Of a stretch of DNA of 64,000 nucleotides, positions 8,813 to 18,800 are shown one piece after another (positions within the stretch are counted from its first letter, which is position 1; every line of letters starts with the position of its first letter). The notes under the pieces were generated by a model, which did no database searches, was not told where the DNA came from, and saw only the letters and a list, made by a program, of their open reading frames with translations. Made by a program: the position numbers and the translations under genes. This stretch comes from Bradyrhizobium guangzhouense. GTDB lineage: Bacteria; Pseudomonadota; Alphaproteobacteria; Rhizobiales; Xanthobacteraceae. The stretch covers positions 1,302,001-1,366,000 of the forward strand of contig NZ_CP030053.1 of assembly GCF_004114955.1 (NCBI RefSeq), given 5' to 3'.

Positions 8813-9259
8813 TCACGGCCGCCACGCCATCTTCAGCACCGGCCGTCCCGAGGTCGGGTTCACGTCCTCGCCGGCATGGGCAAAGCCGTTGCGCTCGTAG
8901 AAGCGGATGGCGCGGGCATTGTCCCTGTTGACCAGCAGCGTCACGCCGGAAGGCGACAGCCGCTTGGCCTCATCCACCAGCAACCTTGCCGCGTCAGAGC
9001 CCCAATGATCGGGATCGACGACGAGCTGGTCGAGATAGCCCTCGCCGTCGATGGTGACGAAACCGGTCAGCGTGCCATCTTGTTCCGAGACGACGATCTG
9101 GGCCTTCGGCACCAGATCCCTGCGCCAGCGTTCGCGCCACCAGTCGAGCCGCGCGGCGAAGTCGATCTGCGGGTAGGCCTGCTGCCAGGTCCGGTGCCAG
9201 AGGTCGATGGCGGCCGCTTCGTCGGCGTCTGCGTAGGGGCGAAGGCGGAGCGCGCTCAC
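8813..9259 (-). CDS. GNAT family N-acetyltransferase
   Basis: A 148-residue acyl-CoA transferase of the GNAT fold. The core strand LDQLVVDPDHWGSDAARLL is motif A, with a weakened acetyl-CoA loop, and LLVNRDNARAIRFYERNGF is the motif B helix-strand typical of the family. It starts at GTG (9259), which overlaps the TAG stop of the MotB-like gene by one base (TAGTG). It is therefore translationally coupled and probably cotranscribed with the proton-channel pair. The substrate is unknown. Confidence 0.85.
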   Translation of the reverse strand: MSALRLRPYADADEAAAIDLWHRTWQQAYPQIDFAARLDWWRERWRRDLVPKAQIVVSEQDGTLTGFVTIDGEGYLDQLVVDPDHWGSDAARLLVDEAKRLSPSGVTLLVNRDNARAIRFYERNGFAHAGEDVNPTSGRPVLKMAWRP

Positions 9260-10287
9260 TACCGCTCCGTCAGCTTCAGCTCGATGCGGCGGTTGCGCTT
9301 GTAGGCCTCTTCGGTGTTGCCAGGGTCGAGCGGCTGGAATTCGGCAAAGCCGGCGGCGACGAGGCGCTGGGCCGGCACGCCGAGCGAGATCAGATATTGC
9401 ACCACCGAGATCGCACGCGCCGACGACAGGTCCCAGTTCGACTTGAAGTTCGGGCCGTTGACCGGCCGCACGTCGGTGTGGCCGTCGACGCGCAGCACCC
9501 AGGCGATTTCGGCCGGGATCTTCTTGTCGAGCTCGATCAAGGCGGCCGCGACCGTGTCGAGTTCGGCCTTGCCCTCAGGCAGCAGCGTTGCCTGTCCGGT
9601 GTCGAAGAACACTTCGGACTGGAACACGAAGCGGTCGCCGACCACGCGGATATCGGGGCGATTGCCGAGAATGGCGCGCAGGCGGCCGAAGAACTCGGAG
9701 CGGTAGCGCGACAATTCCTGCACGCGCTGCGCCAGTGCGACGTTCAGGCGAGAGCCGAGATCGGCGATGCGGTTCTGCGATTCCTTGTCTTTCTTTTCCG
9801 ATGCATCGAGCGCTTCTTCGAGCGCCGCCAATTGCCGGCGCAGCGCGCTGATCTGCTGGTTCAGCACCTCGATCTGCGCCAGCGCCCGCGCCGAGACGGC
9901 CTTCTCGGAGTCGAGCGCCTTGCCGAGCTCGGCGGTCTTGCCTTGCGCGTCGTTGCCGGCATTGGCGAGGCCCTCATAGAGGCCCTTCATGCGGTCGCGC
10001 TCGCTCTCGGCCGAGGCGAGGCCGGCCTTCAGCTGCGAGACCTGGTCGTCGAGCGAGAGCTTGCCGAGCTTCTCCAGCGACAGCAATTCGGTGAGCTGGG
10101 CGATCTTGGCGTTGAGCTGCTCCAGCGCCTTGTCCTTGCCGGTCACTTCCTGCGACAGGAAGAATTGCACGACCAGGAACACCGAGAGCAGGAACACGAT
10201 CGACAGCACCAGCGTCGACAGCGCGTCGACGAATCCGGGCCAGTAGTTGAAGGCGCCTTCACTGCGGCGGCCGCGGGCTAGAGCCAT
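9259..10287 (-). CDS. MotB/OmpA-like peptidoglycan-binding protein with long coiled coil
   Basis: A 342-residue protein with one N-terminal membrane helix (18-43), a long coiled coil (about 50-185) and an OmpA/MotB peptidoglycan-binding domain (about 215-335; VDGHTDVRPVNGP, NWDLSSARAISVVQYL). The motif WPGFVDALSTL places an aspartate (D21) at the mouth of the membrane helix, where MotB and related stators carry the proton-binding Asp. With the MotA/TolQ-like gene just upstream it should form a proton-driven channel anchored to the cell wall. The long helical spacer is unlike flagellar MotB. The same broad superfamily includes ZorAB, but no other Zorya gene is here. Confidence 0.85.
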   Translation of the reverse strand: MALARGRRSEGAFNYWPGFVDALSTLVLSIVFLLSVFLVVQFFLSQEVTGKDKALEQLNAKIAQLTELLSLEKLGKLSLDDQVSQLKAGLASAESERDRMKGLYEGLANAGNDAQGKTAELGKALDSEKAVSARALAQIEVLNQQISALRRQLAALEEALDASEKKDKESQNRIADLGSRLNVALAQRVQELSRYRSEFFGRLRAILGNRPDIRVVGDRFVFQSEVFFDTGQATLLPEGKAELDTVAAALIELDKKIPAEIAWVLRVDGHTDVRPVNGPNFKSNWDLSSARAISVVQYLISLGVPAQRLVAAGFAEFQPLDPGNTEEAYKRNRRIELKLTER

Positions 10288-10304
10288 TTACATCTCCGTT
10301 CTCT

Positions 10305-10423
10305 CGTGTCCCGGACGCGGTGCAGCGTGCAACGCCGCTCCGCAGAGCCGGGACCCGGAATCTCTCATCGATGGGCCCGGCTCTGCAGCGCATCACTTCG
10401 TGCTGCGCAGCGTCCGGGGCACG
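10305..10423. repeat. Palindromic repeat family A between the channel genes
   Basis: CGTGTCCCGGACGCGGTGCAGCG ... GCTGCGCAGCGTCCGGGGCACG. It fills most of the 152-base gap between the two subunits of the proton channel. A transcript hairpin could tune their ratio; that effect is a guess. Confidence 0.75.
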
Positions 10424-10439
10424 ATTGCCCAGCGAGTCC

Positions 10440-11477
10440 TTAACTCTTCTCGGGCTGGCGCGCGATGCGCTCCAGCAGGCGGCGGATCTCGCGGTTCTGC
10501 TCGCCCTGGCCGTCGGCCCATTCGCGGATCATCTGCTGCTCGGTGCGCATGTGCGAGACCAGCGCCTGGATCGCTTCGGCAAGGCTCGCCATCGCCGCCG
10601 TGGTACCGCGACTGGCGCTGCCTTCCTCGAGCACGGAGCGCAGCCGCTCGACGGCGGCCTGGAGCTCGCCGCTGGCAACGCCGCCCCCACCAGTGCTCGC
10701 GACCGCGGCGACTTCGCCGGTGCCGTATTCGCGCACGGTGGTGGCGAGCCAGTCTTCGAGGTCGGTGTAGAAGCGGTTCTGCGCCTGGCTCGATTGCAGA
10801 TCGAGGAAGCCGAGGATCAGCGATCCCGCGAGGCCGAACAGCGATGAGGAGAACGAGATGCCCATGCCGCCGAGCGGGGCGGCCAGCCCCTCCTTCAGCG
10901 TGTCGAACAGCGCGCCGGCATCGCCGCCGACCTTGAGCCCGTCGATCACCTTGCCGACCGAACCGACCGTCTCGATCAGGCCCCAGAACGTGCCGAGCAG
11001 GCCGAGGAAGACCAAGAGGCCGGTCATGTAGCGGGAGATGTCGCGGGCCTCATCCAGGCGCGTCGCGATCGAATCGAGCAGGTGCCGCATCGTGGTCTGG
11101 GTGATCGACATCCGCCCGGTGCGCTCGCCGCCCAGAATCATCGCCATCGGCGCCAGCAATTTCGGGTGCCGGGCCGGCGCCAGGCCCGGGTCGGCGATGC
11201 GGAAATTGTTGACCCAGGACACCTCAGGATAGAGCCGGATGACCTGGCGGAAAGCCAGCACGATGCCGATGAACAGCACCGCCCCGATCAGGGCATTCAG
11301 GCCCGGATTGGCGAAGAAGGCCTGGATGATCTGCTTGTAGAGCACCACCCCCACCAGCGCGCACAGCACCAGGAAAACCAGCATCCGCACCAGAAAAACG
11401 CTGGGCGAGGACAGTTTTGTGTACTCGATGTCGATGGCGGAGCGGGGCGAGGCGCCTGACGGCATGGCCGGGATCAT
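10440..11477 (-). CDS. MotA/TolQ/ExbB-like proton channel protein
   Basis: A 345-residue inner-membrane protein. Hydrophobic helices lie near 27-48, 60-80, 150-172 and 200-226. The last two contain the conserved MotA_ExbB patterns LLVFLGLLGTFWGLIETVG and LGGMGISFSSSLFGLAGSL. A cytoplasmic tail with helical repeats follows (EQQMIREWADGQGEQNREI). It is the first gene of a unit with the MotB/OmpA-like protein and a GNAT enzyme. It has two extra N-terminal helices compared with ExbB and is not near flagellar or tol genes. The task driven by the channel is unknown. Confidence 0.85.
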   Translation of the reverse strand: MIPAMPSGASPRSAIDIEYTKLSSPSVFLVRMLVFLVLCALVGVVLYKQIIQAFFANPGLNALIGAVLFIGIVLAFRQVIRLYPEVSWVNNFRIADPGLAPARHPKLLAPMAMILGGERTGRMSITQTTMRHLLDSIATRLDEARDISRYMTGLLVFLGLLGTFWGLIETVGSVGKVIDGLKVGGDAGALFDTLKEGLAAPLGGMGISFSSSLFGLAGSLILGFLDLQSSQAQNRFYTDLEDWLATTVREYGTGEVAAVASTGGGGVASGELQAAVERLRSVLEEGSASRGTTAAMASLAEAIQALVSHMRTEQQMIREWADGQGEQNREIRRLLERIARQPEKS

Positions 11478-11647
11478 CCATTACGAAGCTTGCTTGCCTC
11501 CGCACTATGGCACAGGCCGGGTGCAAAAAAAGCGCCGGATGTGCGGATTTCGGGAAGGAGCGCGGAACCCAAAGCTGAAACCGGGCTTTGATTACAGCGT
11601 ATTTTGCAAAACTTCGGCATTCCACAGGCTTAGGTCGGATTTTTTGC

Positions 11648-12457
11648 ATGGCGACGTTTCTTTGGGGATTGGCTTCCATCGCGCTCTCGCTCGCGGTTCT
11701 GATGGCGTTCGCCTGGGTCGTGCAGCAGCGCAGCGGCAATTCCGGCTGGGTCGACACGATCTGGACCTTTGCGATCGGCCTGGTCGGCGCCGGCAGCGCG
11801 CTGTGGCCGCTCGCGGGCGAGGGGCCCAATCTCAGGCAATGGCTGGTGGCCGGTCTCGTCGCGGTCTGGTCGCTCCGGCTCGGCACCCATATCGCGATCC
11901 GCACCTCAGGGATTACCGATGACCCCCGCTACGCCGCCTTTGCCGCGGAATGGGGCCTCAACGCCCCCAGGCGGATGTTCATCTTCCTGCAAAACCAGGC
12001 GCTGGGCTCGGTACCCCTGGTGTTTTCGATCTTCGTGGCCGCGCATGTGCCGGCGCCGGCCTTGCGCATTCAGGACATCCTGGGGGCCGTCATCCTGCTG
12101 ATCGGGATCGCGGGCGAGGCGCTGGCGGATGCGCAGCTGCGCCGCTTCCGGCTCGACCCCGCCAACAAGGGCAAGGTTTGCGATGCCGGGCTGTGGCGCT
12201 GGTCGCGCCATCCCAATTATTTCTTCGAATGGTTCGGCTGGCTCGCTTATCCCGTGATCGGCCTTGCGGCCGGCTATCCCTGGGGCTGGGCCAGTCTGCT
12301 CGCGCCCATCTTCATGTACTGGATCCTGGTCCACGTCACCGGCATCCCGCCTTTGGAAGCGCAGATGCTGCGATCGCGCGGCGAGCGCTACCGCGTCTAT
12401 CAATCCCGGACCAGCATGTTCTTTCCGTTGCCACCGCGAGAGGGAATGGCCGCATGA
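11648..12457 (+). CDS. DUF1295 family membrane protein (steroid 5-alpha reductase fold)
   Basis: A 269-residue multi-pass membrane protein. It contains the DUF1295 signature GLWRWSRHPNYFFEWFGWL in its C-terminal half, a fold shared with steroid 5-alpha reductases and isoprenyl-cysteine methyltransferases. I chose the start at 11648 (MATFLWG) because the hydrophobic N-terminus begins there. Its stop overlaps the start of the cyclopropane-synthase-like gene (ATGA), so the two are coupled and may act in sequence on membrane acyl chains. The reaction is not established. Confidence 0.85.
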   Translation: MATFLWGLASIALSLAVLMAFAWVVQQRSGNSGWVDTIWTFAIGLVGAGSALWPLAGEGPNLRQWLVAGLVAVWSLRLGTHIAIRTSGITDDPRYAAFAAEWGLNAPRRMFIFLQNQALGSVPLVFSIFVAAHVPAPALRIQDILGAVILLIGIAGEALADAQLRRFRLDPANKGKVCDAGLWRWSRHPNYFFEWFGWLAYPVIGLAAGYPWGWASLLAPIFMYWILVHVTGIPPLEAQMLRSRGERYRVYQSRTSMFFPLPPREGMAA

Positions 12458-13485
12458 GCGTCATGTCCACGATCATCGGGACTGCCGAACGCGTGCCGCT
12501 GCCAGATCTCGTGGTCCGCGCCGCCATCCAGCGCCTGTGCTCGCGCACCGCAACGCGCCTCGCCGCGCAGACCGCCGCCGACGATGCCGCCTTCGCCGGA
12601 AAGATGATGCTGCGGCCGATCGCCGAGCATACGGACGCCGCCAACACCCAGCACTACGAGGTGCCGCAAAGCTTCTTCGCGCAGGTGCTGGGCCCGAACC
12701 GCAAATATTCCTCCTGCTTCTACAAGACGGACGCGACGACGCTGCAGGAAGCCGAGGAGGAAGCTCTGCGCCAGACCGTCGAGCACGCCGGCCTTGCCGA
12801 CGGCCAGACCATCCTCGAGCTCGGCTGCGGCTGGGGCTCGCTGTCGCTGTGGATCGCGCGGCAGTTTCCGCATGCCAAGGTAACCGCCGTCTCGAACTCG
12901 CAATCGCAGCGCGCCTATATCGAGGACATCGCGCGGAGCCGCGGCCTGCTCAATCTGCGCGTCGTCACATCGGACATGAACGTGTTCGCGCCGGAAGGGC
13001 AGTTCGATCGCATCGTCTCGATCGAGATGTTCGAGCACATGATGAACTGGCGCAAGCTGACGACGCGCGTGCGCGCGTGGCTCGCGCCCGAGGGGCGCTT
13101 CTTCATGCACATCTTCACCCATCGCGCCGGCTCCTACGTGTTCGACCGCGCCAATCGTGAGGACTGGATCGCGCAGCATTTCTTCACCGGCGGCGTGATG
13201 CCGAGCCATCAGCTCATCAGGCAATATGCCGATATCTTCCAGGTCGAGAAGGAATGGCGCTGGAGCGGTACGCATTATCAGCGCACCGCGATGGACTGGC
13301 TCGCCAATTTCGACGCTCATCGCGACGCGATCGAAGCCGCCTTGCGCGACGTCTATGGCGACGAGACTCACCTATGGATGCGACGCTGGCGCTGGTTCTT
13401 CCTCGCCACCGCAGGCCTGTTCGGCTACGCCGACGGAACGGAGTGGGGCGTCAGCCACTATCGGATGAAGGCGGCGGACCTTTGA
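12454..13485 (+). CDS. Cyclopropane-fatty-acyl-phospholipid synthase family methyltransferase
   Basis: A 343-residue SAM-dependent methyltransferase that modifies unsaturated acyl chains of phospholipids. The SAM motif ILELGCGWGSLSLWIA is clear, as are the family patterns SCFYKTDATTLQEAEEEAL, VSIEMFEHMMNWRKL and FMHIFTHR. Its start (ATG 12454) lies inside the stop of the DUF1295 gene; a longer in-frame extension runs through that gene and is not real. The pairing with DUF1295 suggests a modified-fatty-acid product other than, or beyond, simple cyclopropanes. That is inference. Confidence 0.88.
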   Translation: MSVMSTIIGTAERVPLPDLVVRAAIQRLCSRTATRLAAQTAADDAAFAGKMMLRPIAEHTDAANTQHYEVPQSFFAQVLGPNRKYSSCFYKTDATTLQEAEEEALRQTVEHAGLADGQTILELGCGWGSLSLWIARQFPHAKVTAVSNSQSQRAYIEDIARSRGLLNLRVVTSDMNVFAPEGQFDRIVSIEMFEHMMNWRKLTTRVRAWLAPEGRFFMHIFTHRAGSYVFDRANREDWIAQHFFTGGVMPSHQLIRQYADIFQVEKEWRWSGTHYQRTAMDWLANFDAHRDAIEAALRDVYGDETHLWMRRWRWFFLATAGLFGYADGTEWGVSHYRMKAADL

Positions 13486-13487
13486 GC

Positions 13488-13829
13488 CTAGGCAGCCTTG
13501 CGGGTTCGCGGCTTCGCTGACTTGCGCTGCTTGCCGGACTTTTTGGGCAAGGGACGCGCAGTCAGACCCAAGCCAAGCGCGCGCAATACCCCCAACATTG
13601 TTGAGAACTCCGGATTTCCGGCCTCGCCGAGTGCCTTGTACAGCCCTTCGCGGCTCAGCCCTGTCGATTTTGCTATCTCGCTCATGCCGCGGGCTCGCGC
13701 AACCGTATTCACGGAATCACGGATGAACGCCGCGTCGCCAGTCTCCAGCGCTGCTGTGATGAATTCGGCCTGTGCTTCCGGCGTATCCAGATATTCCGCC
13801 GCGTCAAATGGTGTTGTTTTCAGCGCCAT
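13488..13829 (-). CDS. HigA-type antitoxin, HTH addiction-module protein
   Basis: A 113-residue DNA-binding antitoxin. It has the family N-terminus TTPFDAAEYLDTPEAQAEFI, an HTH SEIAKSTGLSREGLYKAL, and a basic Lys/Arg-rich tail. It would neutralise the upstream toxin and repress the operon. I set the start at 13829 (MALKTTPF), five bases after the toxin stop codon, as usual for this toxin-first arrangement. It ends two bases from the convergent methyltransferase gene. Confidence 0.85.
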   Translation of the reverse strand: MALKTTPFDAAEYLDTPEAQAEFITAALETGDAAFIRDSVNTVARARGMSEIAKSTGLSREGLYKALGEAGNPEFSTMLGVLRALGLGLTARPLPKKSGKQRKSAKPRTRKAA

Positions 13830-13833
13830 TGCG

Positions 13834-14145
13834 TTACTCCAGTTCTGCAAGCATCGCCCGTGCCCGCTTGATGTCGGCTTGTTGCTTTCGCTTGTCGCCA
13901 CCACAGAGCAGAATGACCGTCACGGTTCCGCGTTGCGCGGCAAAAAGACGATACCCCGGGCCGTAGTCTATCTTGAATTCAGACAGCCCCCCGCCCAAGG
14001 ACTTCACATCGCCAAGCGCGCCGCGTTCGATCAATGCGATTCGGCTTGCGATGCGCGCCACTGCGCGACGGTCGCGCAACCCGGCAAGCCAGTTTCGAAA
14101 TGCATCCGTCTGCACGACATCGGTCACGAACGATATGTAATCCAT
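13834..14145 (-). CDS. HigB/RelE-like toxin (Gp49 family)
   Basis: A 103-residue toxin of the phage-derived Gp49/HigB group, within the RelE/ParE fold, expected to cleave mRNA at the ribosome. Diagnostic parts are FRNWLAGLRDRRAVARIASRI, KSLGGGLSEFKIDYGPGYRLF and VILLCGGDKRKQQADIKRA. It precedes its antitoxin. The pair is framed by housekeeping genes without a mobile element, so it looks like a stable chromosomal module. Confidence 0.88.
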   Translation of the reverse strand: MDYISFVTDVVQTDAFRNWLAGLRDRRAVARIASRIALIERGALGDVKSLGGGLSEFKIDYGPGYRLFAAQRGTVTVILLCGGDKRKQQADIKRARAMLAELE

Positions 14146-14421
14146 AGTTCACAGTTCGGCAAGTCTCTGTAAACGAAGCGGCGGCCGAGTTGCGGTGTTC
14201 TGTCGCAGCACGCCATGCCGGAACCAGACTCACAATCCGGTGAGTCCGGAAAATCAGCCTGAACTCAGCGCGATAGAGCGTGTGACATTGAGCCGCCCGC
14301 GCCATGCATTGCGCCGCAGCACGTCCCTTCTATTTTGATCGCATCAGCCGCGCAGCGACTGCCCAGGACGGGCGTTGCGCGAGGCCTGATCGGTTTCAAC
14401 ATTCTTGGGGCACTTAACTTC

Positions 14422-15615
14422 ATGTCAGGACTTCGAGCGCGATCGGCATGCGTTGCAATGATGCTCGCGGCCTTTGCGCCGCTGCTGAGCGCTTGCGACG
14501 AATCTTCCTCCGCTGTTTCCGCCGCGCAACCTGTCGAACCCGACGTCAGCATCGTCACGGTCAAGCCGCACCCCCGTGCCGTGGTGCGCGAGCTGCCGGG
14601 GCGGATCTCGCCGACGCGCGTCGCGGAAGTGCGCCCGCGCGTCTCAGGCATCGTGGTCGAGCGCCTGTTTCGCCAGGGCAGCGAGGTGAAGGCGGGCGAC
14701 GCACTCTATCGGATTGATCCACGCCCGTTCGAGGTCGAGGTGATGGCCAATGAGGCCGGGCTTGCCAAGGCCGAGGCCGCGTTGATGCAGGCGCAGCAGC
14801 AGGCGCGCCGCATCGCGACGCTGACCAGCCAGCGCGCCGCGCCCGAAGCCGAAAACGAGAAGACCATCGCCGCCGAGCGTCAGGCCCAGGCCGAAGTCGA
14901 GGGCCGCAAGGCCGATCTCGCGCGCGCCAAGCTCAATCTCGATTATGCGACCGTGCGCGCGCCAATCGACGGCGTAGTCGGTGCGGCGCTGGTCAGCGAG
15001 GGCGCGCTCGTCGTGCAGAACGAGACCAATCTGGCCACCGTGCAGCAGCTCGATCCTGTTTATGCCGACTTCACCCAGTCGGTGACCGAGCTCAACCAGC
15101 TCCGCCGCGCCTTCGAGAGCGGCGATCTCGATCGCATCGAGTCCGATGCCGTCAAGGTGCGCCTGGTGCTCGACGATACCTCCGTCTATGCGCTCGACGG
15201 CAAGCTGCTGTTCTCCGAGGCCAAGGTCGATGCCCACACCGGCCAGGTCACCTTGCGCGGCGAGTTCCGCAATCCCAAGCGCGAGCTGCTGCCGGGCATG
15301 TATGTGCGCGTGCGCCTCGACCAGGGTCTCGACAGCGATGCGATCGCGGTGCCGCAGCAGGCGGTCCAGCGCAATGGCGGCGGCGGCAGCGAGGTGTTCG
15401 TGGTCAAGGACGACGACCGCATCGCCGTGCAGCCCGTTCGCACCGGCTCGGTGCAGGACGGCATCTGGTTCGTCACCGACGGCCTGAAGGCCGGCGACAA
15501 GGTCGTGGTCGAAGGTTTTCAGAAGTTCGCGGCGGGCGACAAGGTCAAGCCGCAATCCTGGTCCGAGGCCGAGGCGAGCGCGGACAACAGACACGCCCTC
15601 AAGGTCACGCGATAA
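14422..15615 (+). CDS. RND efflux periplasmic adaptor (AcrA-like lipoprotein)
   Basis: A 397-residue membrane-fusion protein linking the inner-membrane pump to an outer-membrane channel. The N-terminus ends in a lipobox-like LLSACD, giving a lipidated Cys anchored in the inner membrane. The split lipoyl domain is seen in RVSGIVVERLFRQGSEVKAGD and LDYATVRAPIDGVVG, around a helical hairpin rich in Ala, Glu and Gln. I chose the start at 14422, which gives the signal peptide directly. The pump gene follows after a repeat-filled gap. No TetR/AcrR repressor and no TolC-like gene are adjacent. Confidence 0.9.
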   Translation: MSGLRARSACVAMMLAAFAPLLSACDESSSAVSAAQPVEPDVSIVTVKPHPRAVVRELPGRISPTRVAEVRPRVSGIVVERLFRQGSEVKAGDALYRIDPRPFEVEVMANEAGLAKAEAALMQAQQQARRIATLTSQRAAPEAENEKTIAAERQAQAEVEGRKADLARAKLNLDYATVRAPIDGVVGAALVSEGALVVQNETNLATVQQLDPVYADFTQSVTELNQLRRAFESGDLDRIESDAVKVRLVLDDTSVYALDGKLLFSEAKVDAHTGQVTLRGEFRNPKRELLPGMYVRVRLDQGLDSDAIAVPQQAVQRNGGGGSEVFVVKDDDRIAVQPVRTGSVQDGIWFVTDGLKAGDKVVVEGFQKFAAGDKVKPQSWSEAEASADNRHALKVTR

Positions 15616-15636
15616 CGCTCGCGCCGGGCTCAGAAC

Positions 15637-15795
15637 ACCTCTCCCGTAGGGAGAGGTCGGATCGCATCGCAAGATGCGATTCGGGTGAGGGGATCTGATC
15701 GCACTGGGTGCCGCTGGCCCCCCTCACCCGGATTGCTCTGGACGATGCTTCGCATCGCCCGGAGCAATCCGACCTCTCCCCGCTGGGGAGAGGTG
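15637..15795. repeat. Palindromic repeat family B between adaptor and pump
   Basis: ACCTCTCCCGTAGGGAGAGGT starts the element and CGACCTCTCCCCGCTGGGGAGAGGT closes it. Inner arms are ATCGCATCGCAAGATGCGAT and GATGCTTCGCATCGCC. It occupies most of the gap within the efflux operon and could form a strong RNA hairpin there. Confidence 0.75.
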
Positions 15796-15862
15796 GACCT
15801 CAGACAACCGGCCGAGCCTGACTTCATCGAGCCTGAACGAAACAACAGGGGTAAAGCGGCAA

Positions 15863-18800
15863 ATGCCGAGCTTCTTCATCGACAGGCCGATCTTTGCCTG
15901 GGTCGTCGCGCTGTTCATCTGTCTGATCGGCGCGATCTCGATCCCGCTATTGCCGATCGCGCAATATCCTATCATCGCGCCGCCCTCGATCTCGATCTCG
16001 ACGAGCTATCCCGGCGCCTCGCCGGAAAACCTCTACAACAGCGTCACACGCCTGATCGAGGAGGAGCTCAATGGCGCCTCCGGCATCCTCAATTTCGAGT
16101 CGACCAGCGACTCGCTCGGGCAGGTCGAGATCATTGCCAACTTCCAGCCGGGCACCGATACCAGCGCGGCCTCGGTCGAGGTGCAGAACCGCATCAAGCG
16201 CGTCGAGGCGCGGCTGCCGCGCGCGGTGATCCAGCAGGGCATTTTGATCGAGGAAGCCTCGAGCGCGGTGCTCCAGATCATCACGCTGAACTCGACCGAC
16301 GGCAGCCTGGATGAGGTCGGCCTCGGCGACTTCATGATCCGCAACGTGCTCGGTGAGGTCAGGCGCATCCCCGGCGTCGGTCGCGCCACGCTCTATTCGA
16401 CCGAGCGCAGCCTTCGCGTCTGGGTCGATCCGGCCAAGCTCGTCGGCTACGGGCTGACCGCCGACGACGTCAACAAGGCGATATCGGCACAAAACGCACA
16501 AGTCGCTTCGGGCAGCATCGGCGCCGAGCCGTCGACCGCGACCCAGCGCACATCAGCGCTGGTGCTGGTCAAGGGCCAGCTGTCCTCGCCGGATGAATTC
16601 GGCGCCATCATCCTGCGCGCCAATGCCGACGGCTCGACCGTGCGCCTTCGCGACGTCGCGCGCATCGAGGTCGGCGGTCTCAGCTATCAGTTCAATACGC
16701 GCCTCGACGGCAAGCCGACCGCCGGTCTTTCCGTCCTGATGTCGCCGACCGGCAACGCGCTGGCGACGGCGAGCGCGGTCGAGGCGAAGATGAAGGAGCT
16801 GTCGCGCTTCTTCCCGGCCAATATCTCCTACGAGATTCCCTACAACATCACGCCCGTGGTCGAGGCCTCGATCAAGAAGGTGATGTCGACGCTGCTGGAG
16901 GCCGTGGTGCTGGTCTTCGTGGTGATGTTCCTGTTTCTCCAGAACATCCGCTACACCATCATCCCGACCATCGTGGTGCCCGTGGCGCTGCTGGGGGCCT
17001 GTACCACGCTGCTGCTCGCCGGCTACTCCATCAACATGCTCAGCATGTTCGGCATGGTGCTCGCGGTCGGCATCCTCGTCGACGACGCCATCGTCGTGGT
17101 CGAGAATGTCGAGCGCATCATGACCGAGGAGGGCCTGCCGCCGAAGGAAGCGACGCGGAAAGCCATGTCGCAGATTTCAAGCGCCATCATCGGCATCACC
17201 TTGGTGCTGATGGCGGTGTTCGTGCCGATGGCGTTCTTTCCGGGTTCGGTCGGCATCATCTATCGCCAGTTCTCGGTGACGATGGTCGCGGCGATCGGCT
17301 TCTCCGCCTTCCTGGCGCTGTCGTTGACCCCGGCGTTGTGCGCGACCTTGCTCAAGCCCGTCGCGGCCGGCCACGGCCACGCGAAGAAGGGCGTATTCGG
17401 CTGGTTCAACCGCATGCTTGAAGGCGGCAAGGAGGGTTATTCCCGCACCGTCGGCTTCTCGCTGAAGCGCACCGGTCGCCTGATGATGGTCTATGCCGCG
17501 CTGCTCGTCGGCCTGTCCTGGGCCTTCGTCAGCCTGCCCGGCGGCTTCCTGCCGGTCGACGACCAGGGCTTCGTCACCACCGACGTGCAGACGCCGTCGG
17601 ACTCATCCTACGGCCGCACCGAAGCGGTGATCGAGAAGGTGGAAAAATACCTGGCGCAGCGGCCGGGTGTCGACAACGTCACCTTCCTCACCGGCTTCAG
17701 CTTCTCGGGCCAGGGCATGAACACCGCGCAGGCCTTCATCACGTTGAAGGACTGGTCGGAGCGCGGGCCCAAGGATTCCGCTGCCGCGATCGTCAATGAC
17801 ATCAACCGCGATCTGTCGTCTTCGATCCGCGACGCAAAAATTTCGGCGCTGCAGCCGCCGCCGATCGACAATCTCGGCAACTCCTCGGGCTTCTCGTTCC
17901 GTCTCCAGGATCGCGGCCAGAAGGGCTATCCGGCGCTGATGCGCGCCGCCGATCAGCTGATCGCGGACGCCAATGCCAGCCCCGTGTTGCAGAAGGTCTA
18001 TGTCGAAGGCCTGCCCGAGGCGGGCGTCGTCAATCTCGTGATCGACCGCGAAAAGGCCGGCGCCTTCGGCGTCACCTTCGAGGACATCAACAACACCATC
18101 TCGACCAATCTCGGCTCGAACTACATCAACGACTTCCCGAACCGAGGCCGCATGCAGCGCGTCGTGGTGCAGGCCGACAGCCGCGACCGCATGAAGACCG
18201 AGGACATTCTCAACTACAACGTCAAGAACAGCCGCGGTCAGCTGGTGCCGTTCTCTTCCTTCGCGACGGTCGAATGGTCGCGCGGCCCGACCCAGATCGC
18301 CGGCTTCAATTATTATCCGGCCGTGCGCATCTCGGGCGAAGCAAAGCCCGGCTTCACCTCGGGCGACGCCATCGCCGAGATGGAGAAGCTCGCCGGCAAG
18401 CTGCCGCGCGGCTTCGGTTACGAATGGACCGGTCAGTCGTTGCAGGAAAAGCTGTCGGGCTCGCAGGCGCCGTTCCTGCTCGCGCTCTCCGTGTTCGTGG
18501 TGTTCCTGTGTCTCGCCGCGCTCTATGAGAGCTGGACCATTCCGCTTGCGGTGCTGCTCACCGTGCCGCTCGGCATCGTCGGCGCGGTGTTTGCGGCGAT
18601 GCTGCGCGGCCTGCCCAACGACGTCTATTTCACCGTCGGCCTGATCACCATCATCGGTCTCGCCGCCAAGGATGCGATCCTGATCATCGAGTTCGCCAAG
18701 GATCTGCGCAAAGAAGGCAAGCCGCTGGTGGAAGCGACGATCGAGGCCTGCCGCCTGCGCTTCCGCCCGATCCTGATGACCGGTCTTGCCTTCATCTGCG

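Noticed and set aside
9259..11477. Zorya phage-defence system
   Set aside because: Only a MotA/MotB-like pair is present, with no ZorC, ZorD or ZorE. The neighbour is a GNAT gene, so defence is not supported.
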